Of a stretch of DNA of 64,000 bases, positions 8,405 through 16,400 are shown one piece after another; position 1 is the first letter of the stretch, and every line of letters begins with the position of its first letter. The notes beneath the pieces were generated by a model. That model was not told the DNA's origin and did no database searches. It was given only the letters and a program-made list of their open reading frames with translations. The stretch comes from Halopseudomonas sabulinigri (GTDB lineage: Bacteria > Pseudomonadota > Gammaproteobacteria > Pseudomonadales > Pseudomonadaceae): assembly GCF_900105255.1 (NCBI RefSeq), contig NZ_LT629763.1, forward strand, positions 744,001 through 808,000, written 5' to 3'. Made by a program: the position numbers and the translations under genes.

Positions 8405-9163
8405 TCAGCTAGGTTTTACGTCACCGGGCAGCAGGATGTCGTCGGTAAACCAGGCGTTCAAAAGCTGCAGCCCGTTGCCGAGAAAAACGTGGTCGCAGGC
8501 TAATCCGCATTGCGCGGCTACCTTGGTCAGCAACTTCTCGATGCGCTGCGCGCCGCTATCCAGTTCAGCCAGCAACTGATAAGTGAAGGCCGTCAGCTGC
8601 ATAAAACGCACCTTGTCGTGGCGGTCGCGCCAGACCAGCAGCCAGGTCGGTTGCTCCGGCCTGTTGCGCGGCTGAAAATTCACGCCAATTCGATGCACTG
8701 GCCATTCATACGCATGGGCACACACCAGCGGCGATACCTGAACACTGCTCTGCAGACTCAACGTGCTGCCCTGCTCTGCCGCGCCTGGCAGCTCAGCGCA
8801 GGCGGTATCCAGCGCGAGCTCCAGCCATTCGTAATGCGCCAGCTCCAGCAGATATGGAGGGTCATCCGCTTGCGCACGATAACCTTGTTGCAGCCACTGG
8901 ATGAATTCTTGCCCGATCTCCAGAAAGTACGGCGAGCGGCAGTGATGCTCGGCAATAAAATCGGTTACCAGCTCGCGCCAGCGCGGCGCCGGTAACAGGC
9001 TATGCACTACCGGGAAGGTTCCGCGCACGAAGCTTTCTATGCTTTGGTAAAACAACCGCTCGTACACCGCCACGCGTGCGGGCGGCACACCCTCAGGCAA
9101 GGCGGCGCGCTCGGGCGCGCGCACCCTGGCGGCAAAACCGCGTTGCTGATCGACCGCGCTCAT
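8405..9163 (-). CDS. hvfC: HvfC/BufC-type partner protein (DUF2063)
   Basis: A 252-residue protein whose N-terminal half matches the DUF2063 'putative DNA-binding' family: RVAVYERLFYQSIESFVRGTFPVVHSLL, then LVTDFIAEHHCRSPYFLEIGQEFIQWL and a domain break near residue 110. The C-terminal half continues with YEWLELALDTA. In characterised MNIO systems this protein is not a regulator: it forms a complex with the DUF692 enzyme and helps bind the precursor peptide. Its ATG overlaps the stop of the DUF692 gene (ATGA), so the two are probably made in equal amounts. It is the last gene of the operon. Confidence 0.9.
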   Translation of the reverse strand: MSAVDQQRGFAARVRAPERAALPEGVPPARVAVYERLFYQSIESFVRGTFPVVHSLLPAPRWRELVTDFIAEHHCRSPYFLEIGQEFIQWLQQGYRAQADDPPYLLELAHYEWLELALDTACAELPGAAEQGSTLSLQSSVQVSPLVCAHAYEWPVHRIGVNFQPRNRPEQPTWLLVWRDRHDKVRFMQLTAFTYQLLAELDSGAQRIEKLLTKVAAQCGLACDHVFLGNGLQLLNAWFTDDILLPGDVKPS

Positions 9164-10008
9164 GCGCGCAGCGCCTGCGGCGCGGCGGCTCGTTGCAGCG
9201 TGCGAATATGCTCGACCTCCGCGTAGAGTTCCGCCAAGGGAGGAAAGTTGAAGTCGCGCTCCAGCAAGGTGGGCCTGACACCGTGCTGCCGGTAAGCCAA
9301 TTGCAGCAATTGCCAGACCGGATCGATGACAGCGGCGCCGTGGCTGTCGATTTTCAGGTCCGGCTCGGCATCGAAGTGACCGGCTACATGCATGTAGGCA
9401 ATACGTTCACTGGGCATGGCACGGATATATTGCTCGGCATCGGTGGCAAAGTTGATGCTGTTGACCAGCACGTTGTTGACGTCCAGCAGCAACTGGCAAT
9501 CGGCCTCCTGCAATACCGCGTTGACGAAGCCAGGCTCATCCAGTTCGCCCGGAAAGCAGACGTAGGCCGACACGTTTTCAATGATCAAGGGCCTTTCCAG
9601 CGCGTCTTCAACCTGTTTGATACGCGCCGCTATACGCCGCACGGTGTCGTCGGTAAAAGGCACAGGCATGAGATCGTAGAGCTGACCGTCATCGGCGCAG
9701 GCCGACAGGTGCTCGCTATAAACATCGATGTGGTGAGTATCAAGAAACTGCTTTATATCGCCCAGCAGGCGCTGATCCAGCGGCGCCAGGCCGCCCAGGT
9801 TGAGCGACAGGCCGTGACAGGCGAAGGAGTAGCGCTCAGTTAGCGCACGAAACTGGCGGCCAAAGCGACCGCCCAGATTGATCCAGTTTTCCGGCGCTAC
9901 TTCAAGAAAGTCGGCCCCGGATACCGGGCCGGCATTGATCTCATTCAGCAGACTGCGGCGCAGACCCAGGCCTGCGCCCTGCACGCCGAAAGCGTGGGGA
10001 ATCGTCAT
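9160..10008 (-). CDS. hvfB: MNIO-family iron enzyme (DUF692), HvfB/BufB type
   Basis: A 282-residue TIM-barrel enzyme of the multinuclear non-heme iron-dependent oxidase family (DUF692; MbnB, TglH, HvfB, BufB). Expected metal-ligand neighbourhoods are all present in order: FACHGLSLNLGG, DVYSEHLS, LIIENVSAY, LLLDVNNVLVNS, AYMHVAGH, IDSHG and LLERDFNFPP. Members oxidise cysteine residues of ribosomal precursor peptides to heterocycles. It begins only 3 bp after the precursor gene stops and overlaps its partner downstream, so the substrate is very likely the EGKCGEG protein encoded just before it. No frameshift or missing block is seen. Confidence 0.93.
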   Translation of the reverse strand: MTIPHAFGVQGAGLGLRRSLLNEINAGPVSGADFLEVAPENWINLGGRFGRQFRALTERYSFACHGLSLNLGGLAPLDQRLLGDIKQFLDTHHIDVYSEHLSACADDGQLYDLMPVPFTDDTVRRIAARIKQVEDALERPLIIENVSAYVCFPGELDEPGFVNAVLQEADCQLLLDVNNVLVNSINFATDAEQYIRAMPSERIAYMHVAGHFDAEPDLKIDSHGAAVIDPVWQLLQLAYRQHGVRPTLLERDFNFPPLAELYAEVEHIRTLQRAAAPQALRA

Positions 10009-10011
10009 TGC

Positions 10012-10254
10012 TCAGCTACCGCAAGTGCCTTCACCGCACTTGCCTTCGCGTTCGCCCTTGCTCTCGCCCTTGTCTTCGCCACAGCTGCCCTCGCCGCACT
10101 TGCCTTCCATGTCACCTTCGCCATGGTTGTCGGCCAGGTTATAGCCACTTTGCAGCTCTTCTACGGCAAACGGATTGTCTGCAGCGTTGACGCTGGCGCC
10201 AGCGCCCATCAGCGTTACGCCCAGAGTAACGATAGCGGTATTGAGTTTGTTCAT
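10012..10254 (-). CDS. hvfA: Secreted cysteine-containing precursor with two EGKCGEG motifs (HvfA/bufferin-like)
   Basis: The start is ATG 10254 (MNKLNTAIVT) with GGAG upstream; a TTG two codons earlier is not needed. The 80-residue product has a signal peptide to about residue 24 (SVNA), a short linker (FAVEELQSGYNLADNH), then a Gly/Glu/Lys-rich tail in which EGKCGEGSCGE (50-60) and EGKCGEGTCGS (70-80) repeat with 20-residue spacing. The four cysteines are 53, 58, 73 and 78, all in these motifs. In HvfA-type proteins the EGKCG cysteine is modified by the MNIO enzyme, and the products are linked to copper binding. That this copy is modified is inference from the adjacent hvfBC pair. Confidence 0.9.
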   Translation of the reverse strand: MNKLNTAIVTLGVTLMGAGASVNAADNPFAVEELQSGYNLADNHGEGDMEGKCGEGSCGEDKGESKGEREGKCGEGTCGS

Positions 10255-10302
10255 GGTCAATCTCCATTTTGTAATGAGGACAGGAACTGCCCTCTCACCA
10301 AA

Positions 10303-10331
10303 CTAGACCAGGCTCGGTCGCTACGGTTACA
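10303..10331 (-). promoter_or_regulatory. Candidate ECF sigma promoter for the hvfABC genes
   Basis: On the minus strand TGTAACC (10331-10325), a spacer of exactly 16 bases, then GTCTAG (10308-10303). This has the form of a group-specific ECF promoter; TGTAACC is the -35 known for SigF/SigE-type ECF factors that control bufferin-like operons in other proteobacteria. Transcription would begin near 10296, about 42 nt before the precursor ATG. An A/T-only stretch (10331-10350) lies just upstream and could act as an UP element. Confidence 0.62.
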
Positions 10332-10358
10332 AAAAAGTGATTTTTTTCTTCGCGGCGG

Positions 10359-10619
10359 TTATTGCGGGCCATCGTGATCGGCTGCGGCGCCCTTCTTCCG
10401 CTGCTGTGCAGCCATGGCACGCAGCAGGGTATCTAGCTCTGCAACAGGAGCATCCGGCAGTTGGCGAATCACCCGCTGGCTGACTCGCAGTTGGCGAATA
10501 AAACGGCGACAACGAAAGCAGATTGCCAGGTGCGCACGCACGGAAATGCGCTGCCGCAGGCTCAACTCGCCATCCAGCAGGTCACTGGACTGTGCCACCA
10601 GATCCCTACACGTCAACAT
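10359..10619 (-). CDS. Zinc-binding anti-sigma factor (zf-HC2 type)
   Basis: An 86-residue soluble protein with the H-x3-C-x2-C signature (His30, Cys34, Cys37 in AHLAICFRCRRF) and an additional Cys4. These are the usual features of a ZAS-domain anti-sigma factor, which holds its sigma factor inactive until zinc release or thiol oxidation. There is no membrane segment, so sensing would be cytoplasmic. ATG 10619 overlaps the end of the sigma gene by 7 bp, strong evidence that they are partners. The signal sensed is unknown; metal or redox stress is likely from the operon content. Confidence 0.87.
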   Translation of the reverse strand: MLTCRDLVAQSSDLLDGELSLRQRISVRAHLAICFRCRRFIRQLRVSQRVIRQLPDAPVAELDTLLRAMAAQQRKKGAAADHDGPQ

Positions 10620-11215
10620 TCGCCGGTTACCTCAAAATGCTCCAAAGTCGCAAAAACGCTCAAGCGTGCACGGTGCAACAACACTCGAACATTAGAGTGC
10701 GATATGTCGAGCAGGTTACAGATTTCTTCCAATTCGAGGCATTGGCGGTCGCGCAACAGCAATACGCTGCGCTGCAATTCCGACAGGCTACTGAGGGTGT
10801 GTTCCAGACAATCACGCAGCTCCTGCGCATCCAGCAGCGCTTCGGGAGAGTCGCTGTGCCACCCGGCAGGGCCTTGCTGCCAATGGCCGTCCGGTTGGAA
10901 GCGATCGTTGTCTATGCTGCCGTGCGGGCCGCGAAGGTCATCGATAAACACTTCGCGGCGCTGTTTTTTCAGGCGGGTCTTGGCGGTATTGGCGGTAATG
11001 GTCAGCAACCAGGTCTTGAGACTGGAGCGCTCGGCAAAACCGTCGATATTGCGCACCACCGCAAGCCAGCTGTCCTGTACCACCTCGTCGGCGCTACTGC
11101 TGCCGACGATAGCGATGGCGACGGCGCGCATAGCCCCCTGATACTGCGTAACCAGGGCGGCGTAGGCCGCCTGGTGGCCGGCGCGCAACCCGGCGAGCAA
11201 TTGCTCTTCAGTCAC
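10613..11215 (-). CDS. ECF RNA polymerase sigma factor
   Basis: The protein has region 2 (ALVTQYQGAMRAVAIAI, then VVQDSWLAVVRNIDGFAE and LKTWLLTITANTAKTRLKKQ) and region 4 (LSELQRSVLLLRDRQ, LELEEICNLLDISHSNVRVL). I place the start at GTG 11215 (MTEEQLLAGLRAGH), giving 200 residues and the usual N-terminal length; GTG 11269 would add 18 residues and overlap the FabH-like gene. Neither has a clear Shine-Dalgarno. The linker between the two regions is long, about 45 residues. It lies 31 bp after the FabH-like gene and probably shares that transcript. The hvfA promoter is the likely target. Confidence 0.9.
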   Translation of the reverse strand: MTEEQLLAGLRAGHQAAYAALVTQYQGAMRAVAIAIVGSSSADEVVQDSWLAVVRNIDGFAERSSLKTWLLTITANTAKTRLKKQRREVFIDDLRGPHGSIDNDRFQPDGHWQQGPAGWHSDSPEALLDAQELRDCLEHTLSSLSELQRSVLLLRDRQCLELEEICNLLDISHSNVRVLLHRARLSVFATLEHFEVTGEC

Positions 11216-11246
11216 CGGCGCAGCAGCCGCGCAGTGGGCAGTGGCA

Positions 11247-12368
11247 TCAGTGCTTGCGTACCACGACACTGCCGATGGAGTAACCGGCGCCGAACGAGCA
11301 GATCACCCCGTGGCTGCCCACGGGCAGATCGGCCTGATTCTGGTGGAACGCGATGATCGAGCCGGCTGAGCTGGTATTGGCGTACTTGTCGAGTACCACC
11401 GGTGCCTCCTCGGCACTTGGGTCACGCCCCAGCAGCTTGCGCGCAATCAGCATGTTCATGTTCAGGTTGGCCTGATGTAGCCAGAAGCGCTTGATGTCTT
11501 CTACGTTCAGTCCTACTTCCTGCAGATGGTTGCCAATCAGCTCGGCCACCATGGGGCAAACGTCACGGAATACCTTGCGACCATTCTGTACAAAAAGTTT
11601 GTCTGGCTTACCGACGCCCTCCTCGTCACAGCGGTTAAGGAAGCCGAAGTTGTTGCGGATGTTGTTGGAGAACTTGGTCAGCAGCTTGGTGCCGAGAATC
11701 TCGTAGGGGTGCTCGCAAACCGCCTGGTCGGCGCGTTCTATCACCACGGCGGTGCAGGCATCACCAAAGATGAAATGGCTGTCACGGTCACGGAAGCTCA
11801 TGTGCCCGGTGCAAACTTCCGGGTTGACCATAAGCACCGCCCGGGCCTGGCCCAGTTGCACGGCGCTGACCGCGTTCTGAATACCAAAGGTGGCAGACGA
11901 ACAGGCGACGTTCATGTCGAAGCCAAAACCTTCGATGCCTAGCGCTTCCTGCACTTCAACCGCCAGCGCGGGATAGCCTCGTGGCAGATTGGAGCAAGCG
12001 ACGATCACGGCGTCGATATCGGCGGCCGTGCGACCGGCCGCTTCAAGCGCCTGATGCGCGGCCTTGACGGCCATTTCGCAGAGCAGCGAAGGCTCATCGT
12101 TACTGCGCTCGGGAATATCCGGAACCATGCGGTTAACGTCTAGAATGCCGCTCTTGTTCATCACATAGCGGCTTTTGATGCCGGAAGCTTTTTCGATGAA
12201 CTCGGTACTGGAGCCGGCCAGCGGCTCAACGGTACCGGCTTCGATAGCGGCGGCGTTGTCGGCATTAAACTGCGCGACATAGGTATTGAAGCTTTCCACC
12301 AGCTCTTCGTTGCTGATGCTTTCTGTGGGGGTGTACAAACCTGTTCCGCTGATCACGACTTTGTGCAC
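11247..12368 (-). CDS. Beta-ketoacyl-ACP synthase III-like enzyme (FabH2/PA3286 type)
   Basis: The start is GTG 12368 (MHKVVISGTG) behind AGAGGA; an ATG six codons earlier has no advantage. The 373-residue protein is about 55 longer than E. coli FabH, mainly from an insert after residue 30. The catalytic triad is intact: Cys156 in NVACSSATFG, His298 in WLHQANLN and Asn331 in YANTSSAG. The closest type I recall is PA3286 of P. aeruginosa, which condenses medium-chain acyl-CoA with malonyl-ACP and so feeds beta-oxidation products into fatty acid synthesis. Nearby fadD1, fadD2 and phaJ-like genes fit that role. Confidence 0.9.
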   Translation of the reverse strand: MHKVVISGTGLYTPTESISNEELVESFNTYVAQFNADNAAAIEAGTVEPLAGSSTEFIEKASGIKSRYVMNKSGILDVNRMVPDIPERSNDEPSLLCEMAVKAAHQALEAAGRTAADIDAVIVACSNLPRGYPALAVEVQEALGIEGFGFDMNVACSSATFGIQNAVSAVQLGQARAVLMVNPEVCTGHMSFRDRDSHFIFGDACTAVVIERADQAVCEHPYEILGTKLLTKFSNNIRNNFGFLNRCDEEGVGKPDKLFVQNGRKVFRDVCPMVAELIGNHLQEVGLNVEDIKRFWLHQANLNMNMLIARKLLGRDPSAEEAPVVLDKYANTSSAGSIIAFHQNQADLPVGSHGVICSFGAGYSIGSVVVRKH

Positions 12369-12444
12369 GGTCGGTCCTCTTCTCATGTTATGGACGCGGT
12401 CTACTGCACGCCGGCGCGTTACAACCAGTAAACCACTCTACTTT

Positions 12445-12476
12445 TCAGATACTAATCAGCTATGCGTCAGATACTA
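12445..12476. repeat. Direct repeat upstream of the FabH-like gene
   Basis: TCAGATACTA occurs twice, at 12445-12454 and 12467-12476. The copies are 22 bp apart, two helical turns, on the same face of the DNA. They lie upstream of the minus-strand FabH-like start at 12368, and the second overlaps the stop of the next hydrolase gene. They could be tandem half-sites of a regulator. Confidence 0.5.
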
Positions 12477-13361
12477 GCGCAGGTGTTGCTCAAGCCAACT
12501 CAATACCAGCGGAAAATGATCGACCTCCGCCTGCGGGTGAGTCAGCAGATCATTGTGGCCGTAGCGCCGAGAACAACCCTGGCCCTTCTGCAACAGGACA
12601 ATCTGCGCGTCGTGTGGGCCCAGCTCGCGGGCAAAGTCACGAACATCGCCGATATGCCCCTGTTGACGATCCGTTTCGCCGGCAAGATACAAACTTGGCG
12701 GCCACGCCAGCTCCGCTATCGCGCTAGCATAGTCGAATCCATCCTCAAGATCACGCCATTCACCGCGCATCCAGGCCAGATTGGCTGCATAGATGGCAGT
12801 GGATTCATCCGCGGACCCCAGCGCCATGGCGCGGGCCGGAATCAGGCCCTTGGCGTGGCCGAGCAGCGGCAGCAGGCGCCGCCAGAACAGCGCACTGGCG
12901 AAGCGGGTAAACAGGCCGCCATGCCGCTGCCCTCGGCGCACGGCAAACTGCAGCAGACCAGCGATCCCTGCCAGTAAATCCGGGCGGCGAATCAGCGCGC
13001 TGGCCAACCAAACACCGCCCCAGCCATGGCCGCCGGCAAACAGCGGTTGTTGCCGATGGCGTTCCTGCAGTAGCGCCAGCGCGGCTGGCAAATCTTCGGT
13101 AATCACTCGGTGCTGGGTAACCTCAGCCGCCGCGTCCTGCAGCCTGGGTTGACTCGCGCCATGACCGCGCAAATCGAGCACATAAACGCTGTGCCCTGCT
13201 GCCGTCAGCACGCCCACCAGGCCTTGGTCTCTCCGCGGGTGGAACACCCTGCCGTCTTCCAGCGCGCCGTGTACCAGCAGAACCACGGCGCGCTGCGGCG
13301 ACCCGGCAAAGCAGCGCAGTTGCAGCTCGACCGAGTCCAGATTCAGACTGAGCCTTTCCAT
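12474..13361 (-). CDS. Alpha/beta-fold hydrolase
   Basis: The start is set at ATG 13361 (MERLSLNLDS). GTG 13376, with a better AAAGGATG upstream, would add five residues; longer frames run inside hrpA. The product has about 295 residues. LLVHGALEDGRVF is the oxyanion loop and VLDLRGHGASQ follows. The nucleophile elbow reads GGHGWGG, with His where most family members have Ser or Asp, so ordinary esterase chemistry is doubtful. A C-terminal His is in RRYGHNDLL. Substrate unknown. The gene follows hrpA closely and is probably co-transcribed. Confidence 0.8.
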   Translation of the reverse strand: MERLSLNLDSVELQLRCFAGSPQRAVVLLVHGALEDGRVFHPRRDQGLVGVLTAAGHSVYVLDLRGHGASQPRLQDAAAEVTQHRVITEDLPAALALLQERHRQQPLFAGGHGWGGVWLASALIRRPDLLAGIAGLLQFAVRRGQRHGGLFTRFASALFWRRLLPLLGHAKGLIPARAMALGSADESTAIYAANLAWMRGEWRDLEDGFDYASAIAELAWPPSLYLAGETDRQQGHIGDVRDFARELGPHDAQIVLLQKGQGCSRRYGHNDLLTHPQAEVDHFPLVLSWLEQHLR

Positions 13362-13434
13362 CGCGGGGTCTTCCACCGGCCATCCTTTTGCGTTGAGTGG
13401 TTGTTGGCTCGGCAGTGTAGCGAGCAATGGCGCT

Positions 13435-16400
13435 TCAAGCTGTGATTTCGCGCCAAAGTTTGGCCAGTCGCTTGGCCGAAACCGGCATGCGCGTGCCGAG
13501 CTGCTGAGCGAACAGCGACACCCGGTATTCCTCCAGCATCCAGCGCCATTCATCCAGCTGGCTGTCCCAACGGCCCTCGCGTTGCCACTTGTCAGTGAGC
13601 GCCTGATATTGCTGCTGAAAACCCTGCAGCTCATCGGTCCAGGCGCGGTCACGCGGCACCTGGCCCGGCAACTTGTCGAGCCGTTGCTCGATGGCGCTGA
13701 GGTAGCGCGGGTATTGTGCCAGCCACTGGGCTGGTACCTCGCGAGCAAAGCCAGGGTAAATCAGTTTGGCCAGTTGATCGCGCACATCGTTCATGGCCAT
13801 GGCGTGGGCCAGTTCAACCTTACCCTTGAAGCGTTTACGCAGGCCGTGCCACTGCTTGAGGATCGCCAGCACTTGCTGCGCCAATTGCTCCGCAGCTGGC
13901 ACCCAGTCTGCACGGCGTTGCTCAAGCAAGGCCTTGATCGCATCGGGGGCACGCGGCAGCGGCTCGCCCTCAAGCAGAAAAACCCGATCAACCGCGCCCA
14001 GCAACACGTCTTCGGTCAGCTGTTTTGCCGTGCCCAGATCACGGTAATAGATGGCGGCGTCTTTCAATGCCTGGTTCCTCTGTCGCACCAGCCGGGCTTG
14101 CTCCGGCAGCGCCTGCAGCAACAGGCGTTGCACGCCCTTGCGGTGCTGTTGGGCGGCGATCTGCGCCACATCAAACAACTGCTCCACCACCTCCTCGCCC
14201 TGCTCCACCCAGGCTGGATAGACCTGCACGGCAATGCCCGCCTGCTTGCGCACCTGCGTTTCGGCCAAGGCATAACTGCCTGCCGGCTCAGCATTCTCAG
14301 GTGATTCCTGCACGGCGCTGCTGGCCGGCTCCGGCTCCATAGGGCGGCCCTCCAGCTCTCCGCAGAGGGCACTGTAGTCGCGCCCACTGCAGATCACCTC
14401 GCCAGCGGCGTCAACTACTTCGATACGCATGCGCAGGTGATCTTCCAGCGCGATGTCATGCCAATTCTGTTCATCCAGGCGTACGCCGGTCATGCGCGTC
14501 AGTTCCCGGCCCAGGGCCTGAGTGAGACTACCCTCGCCAAACGGCATGCGCTCCAGCGCCGCGCGCACAAAATCCGGCACAGGCACGAAGTTCTTGCGCA
14601 GCGCCTTGGGCAGGCCACGCACCAGTGCCACGCACTTGTCGAACAATAGCCCAGGCACCAACCACTCCAGGCGGGCCGGAGGAATGCGGCGCAGCAAGGA
14701 CGCGGGGATCCTCACCGTTACCCCGTCAGCCGGATGCCCTGGCTCAAAGTGATAACTGAGCGGCAACGCGGCAGACTCCCAGCGCAGCAGGTCAGGATAA
14801 AGGTCGGCACTAACGTCGTTGGCTTCGCGCTGCAGCAGATCATCGCGGGTCATGTGCAGCAACTTGGGCTGCTGCTGGCTGGTACGCTTCAGCCAGCGCT
14901 CGAAACTGGCCAACTGCACGATATCGGCGGGCAAGTGCTGATCGAAATAGCGATACAGGGTTTCATCGTCTACCACGATGTCGCGCTTGCGCGATTTCGC
15001 TTCCAGCTCATCCAGCTCACCGATCAGCTGTTGATTGGCCTTGTTGAACGCAGCGCGGCCATGCCATTCACCCGCCACCAGCGCATGGCGAATAAATAAC
15101 TCGCGCGACACCACCGGGTCTATTGGGCCGTAGTGCACCTTGCGCCGCGGCACTATGATCAGGCCGTAGAGCGTTACCTGCTCGAACGCTACCACTTGCC
15201 CGCGCTTTTTCTCCCAGTGCGGCTCGCTGTAGCTGGTCTTGGTCAGGTGCTTGGCCAGCGGTTCTATCCAGAGGGGATCGAGCTTGGCCGCCAGCCTACC
15301 GTAGAGACGCCGGGTTTCGGTCAATTCGGCCACCATGACCCAGGCAGGCTTTTTCTTCGCCAGCGCAGAGGACGGATGCAGCAGAAAGCGCCGTTGCCGT
15401 GCACCCAGATAATCTCCCTCCTCGGTCTTGTTACCCAAGTGGCTGAGCAGCCCGGACAACAACGCCTTGTGGATGGACTCGTGGCCTGCGGCCTGTTCGT
15501 TTTCTTTCAGACCCAGATCACGGCAGGTCAGGCGAATCTGGCGGTGCGTCTCACGCCATTCGCGCAGTCGCAGATAATTGAGAAAGTTGCGCCGACACCA
15601 GCTACGCAACTGGCCCTGGGTCAGCGCCTGACGTTGCTGCTCATGGCCGGCCCACAGGTTCAGGAAGGCGGCAAAGTCGGAAGCGTCGTCGGCCCATTGC
15701 GCATGTGCCTGGTCGGCGGCTTGCTGCTTTTCCAGCGGCCGTTCACGCGGGTCCTGCACGGCCAGCGCACTGGCAATCACGGCGATCTCATGCAGGCAGT
15801 TTTGTTGCGCGCCTTCGAGCAGCATGCGGCCGATCCGCGGATCGACTGGCAGGCGCGCCAGCTGGCGGCCCAACTCGCTCATGCCACCGGCCTTGTCTAC
15901 GGCGCCCAGCTCCTGCAACAAGGTAAAACCGTCACTGATGGCACGGCTGTCTGGTGGCTCGATAAAGGGGAAGTCCTCGATGCGCCCCAGACGCAGGTTG
16001 AGCATCTGCAGAATGACCGACGCCAGGTTAGTACGACGAATCTCCGGATCGGTAAATGCCGGCCGACCGTTGAAGTCTTCTTCACTGTAGAGGCGCACGC
16101 AGATACCCGGCGCAACGCGACCACAGCGACCCTTGCGCTGATTAGCGCTGGCCTGCGAGACCGCCTCGACAGGCAAACGTTGCACCTTGGAACGCGGGCT
16201 GTAGCGGCTGATACGTGCTTCGCCCGGGTCAATCACATAGACAATCCCAGGTACCGTCAGCGAGGTTTCCGCGACGTTGGTGGCCAGCACCACCCGACGC
16301 CCGGCGTGGGAAGCAAAAATCTTCTGCTGCTCGGCGGCTGACAACCGAGCGTAGAGCGGCAGAATCTCGGTATGTTTGAGATTGGCCTTGCGCAGATAGT

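Noticed and set aside
12386-12473. Second ECF promoter (TGTAACG) before the FabH-like gene
   Set aside because: The -35-like string has no GTC-type -10 at 16-17 bp, so it does not match the hvfA promoter.
13362-13748. N-terminal extension of the hydrolase frame into hrpA
   Set aside because: This part lies wholly within hrpA on the same strand in another frame, is low in family similarity, and the hydrolase fold begins after 13361.
15133-16341. 402-codon plus-strand frame opposite hrpA
   Set aside because: It mirrors high-GC codon bias of hrpA, has no recognisable domain and no Shine-Dalgarno.
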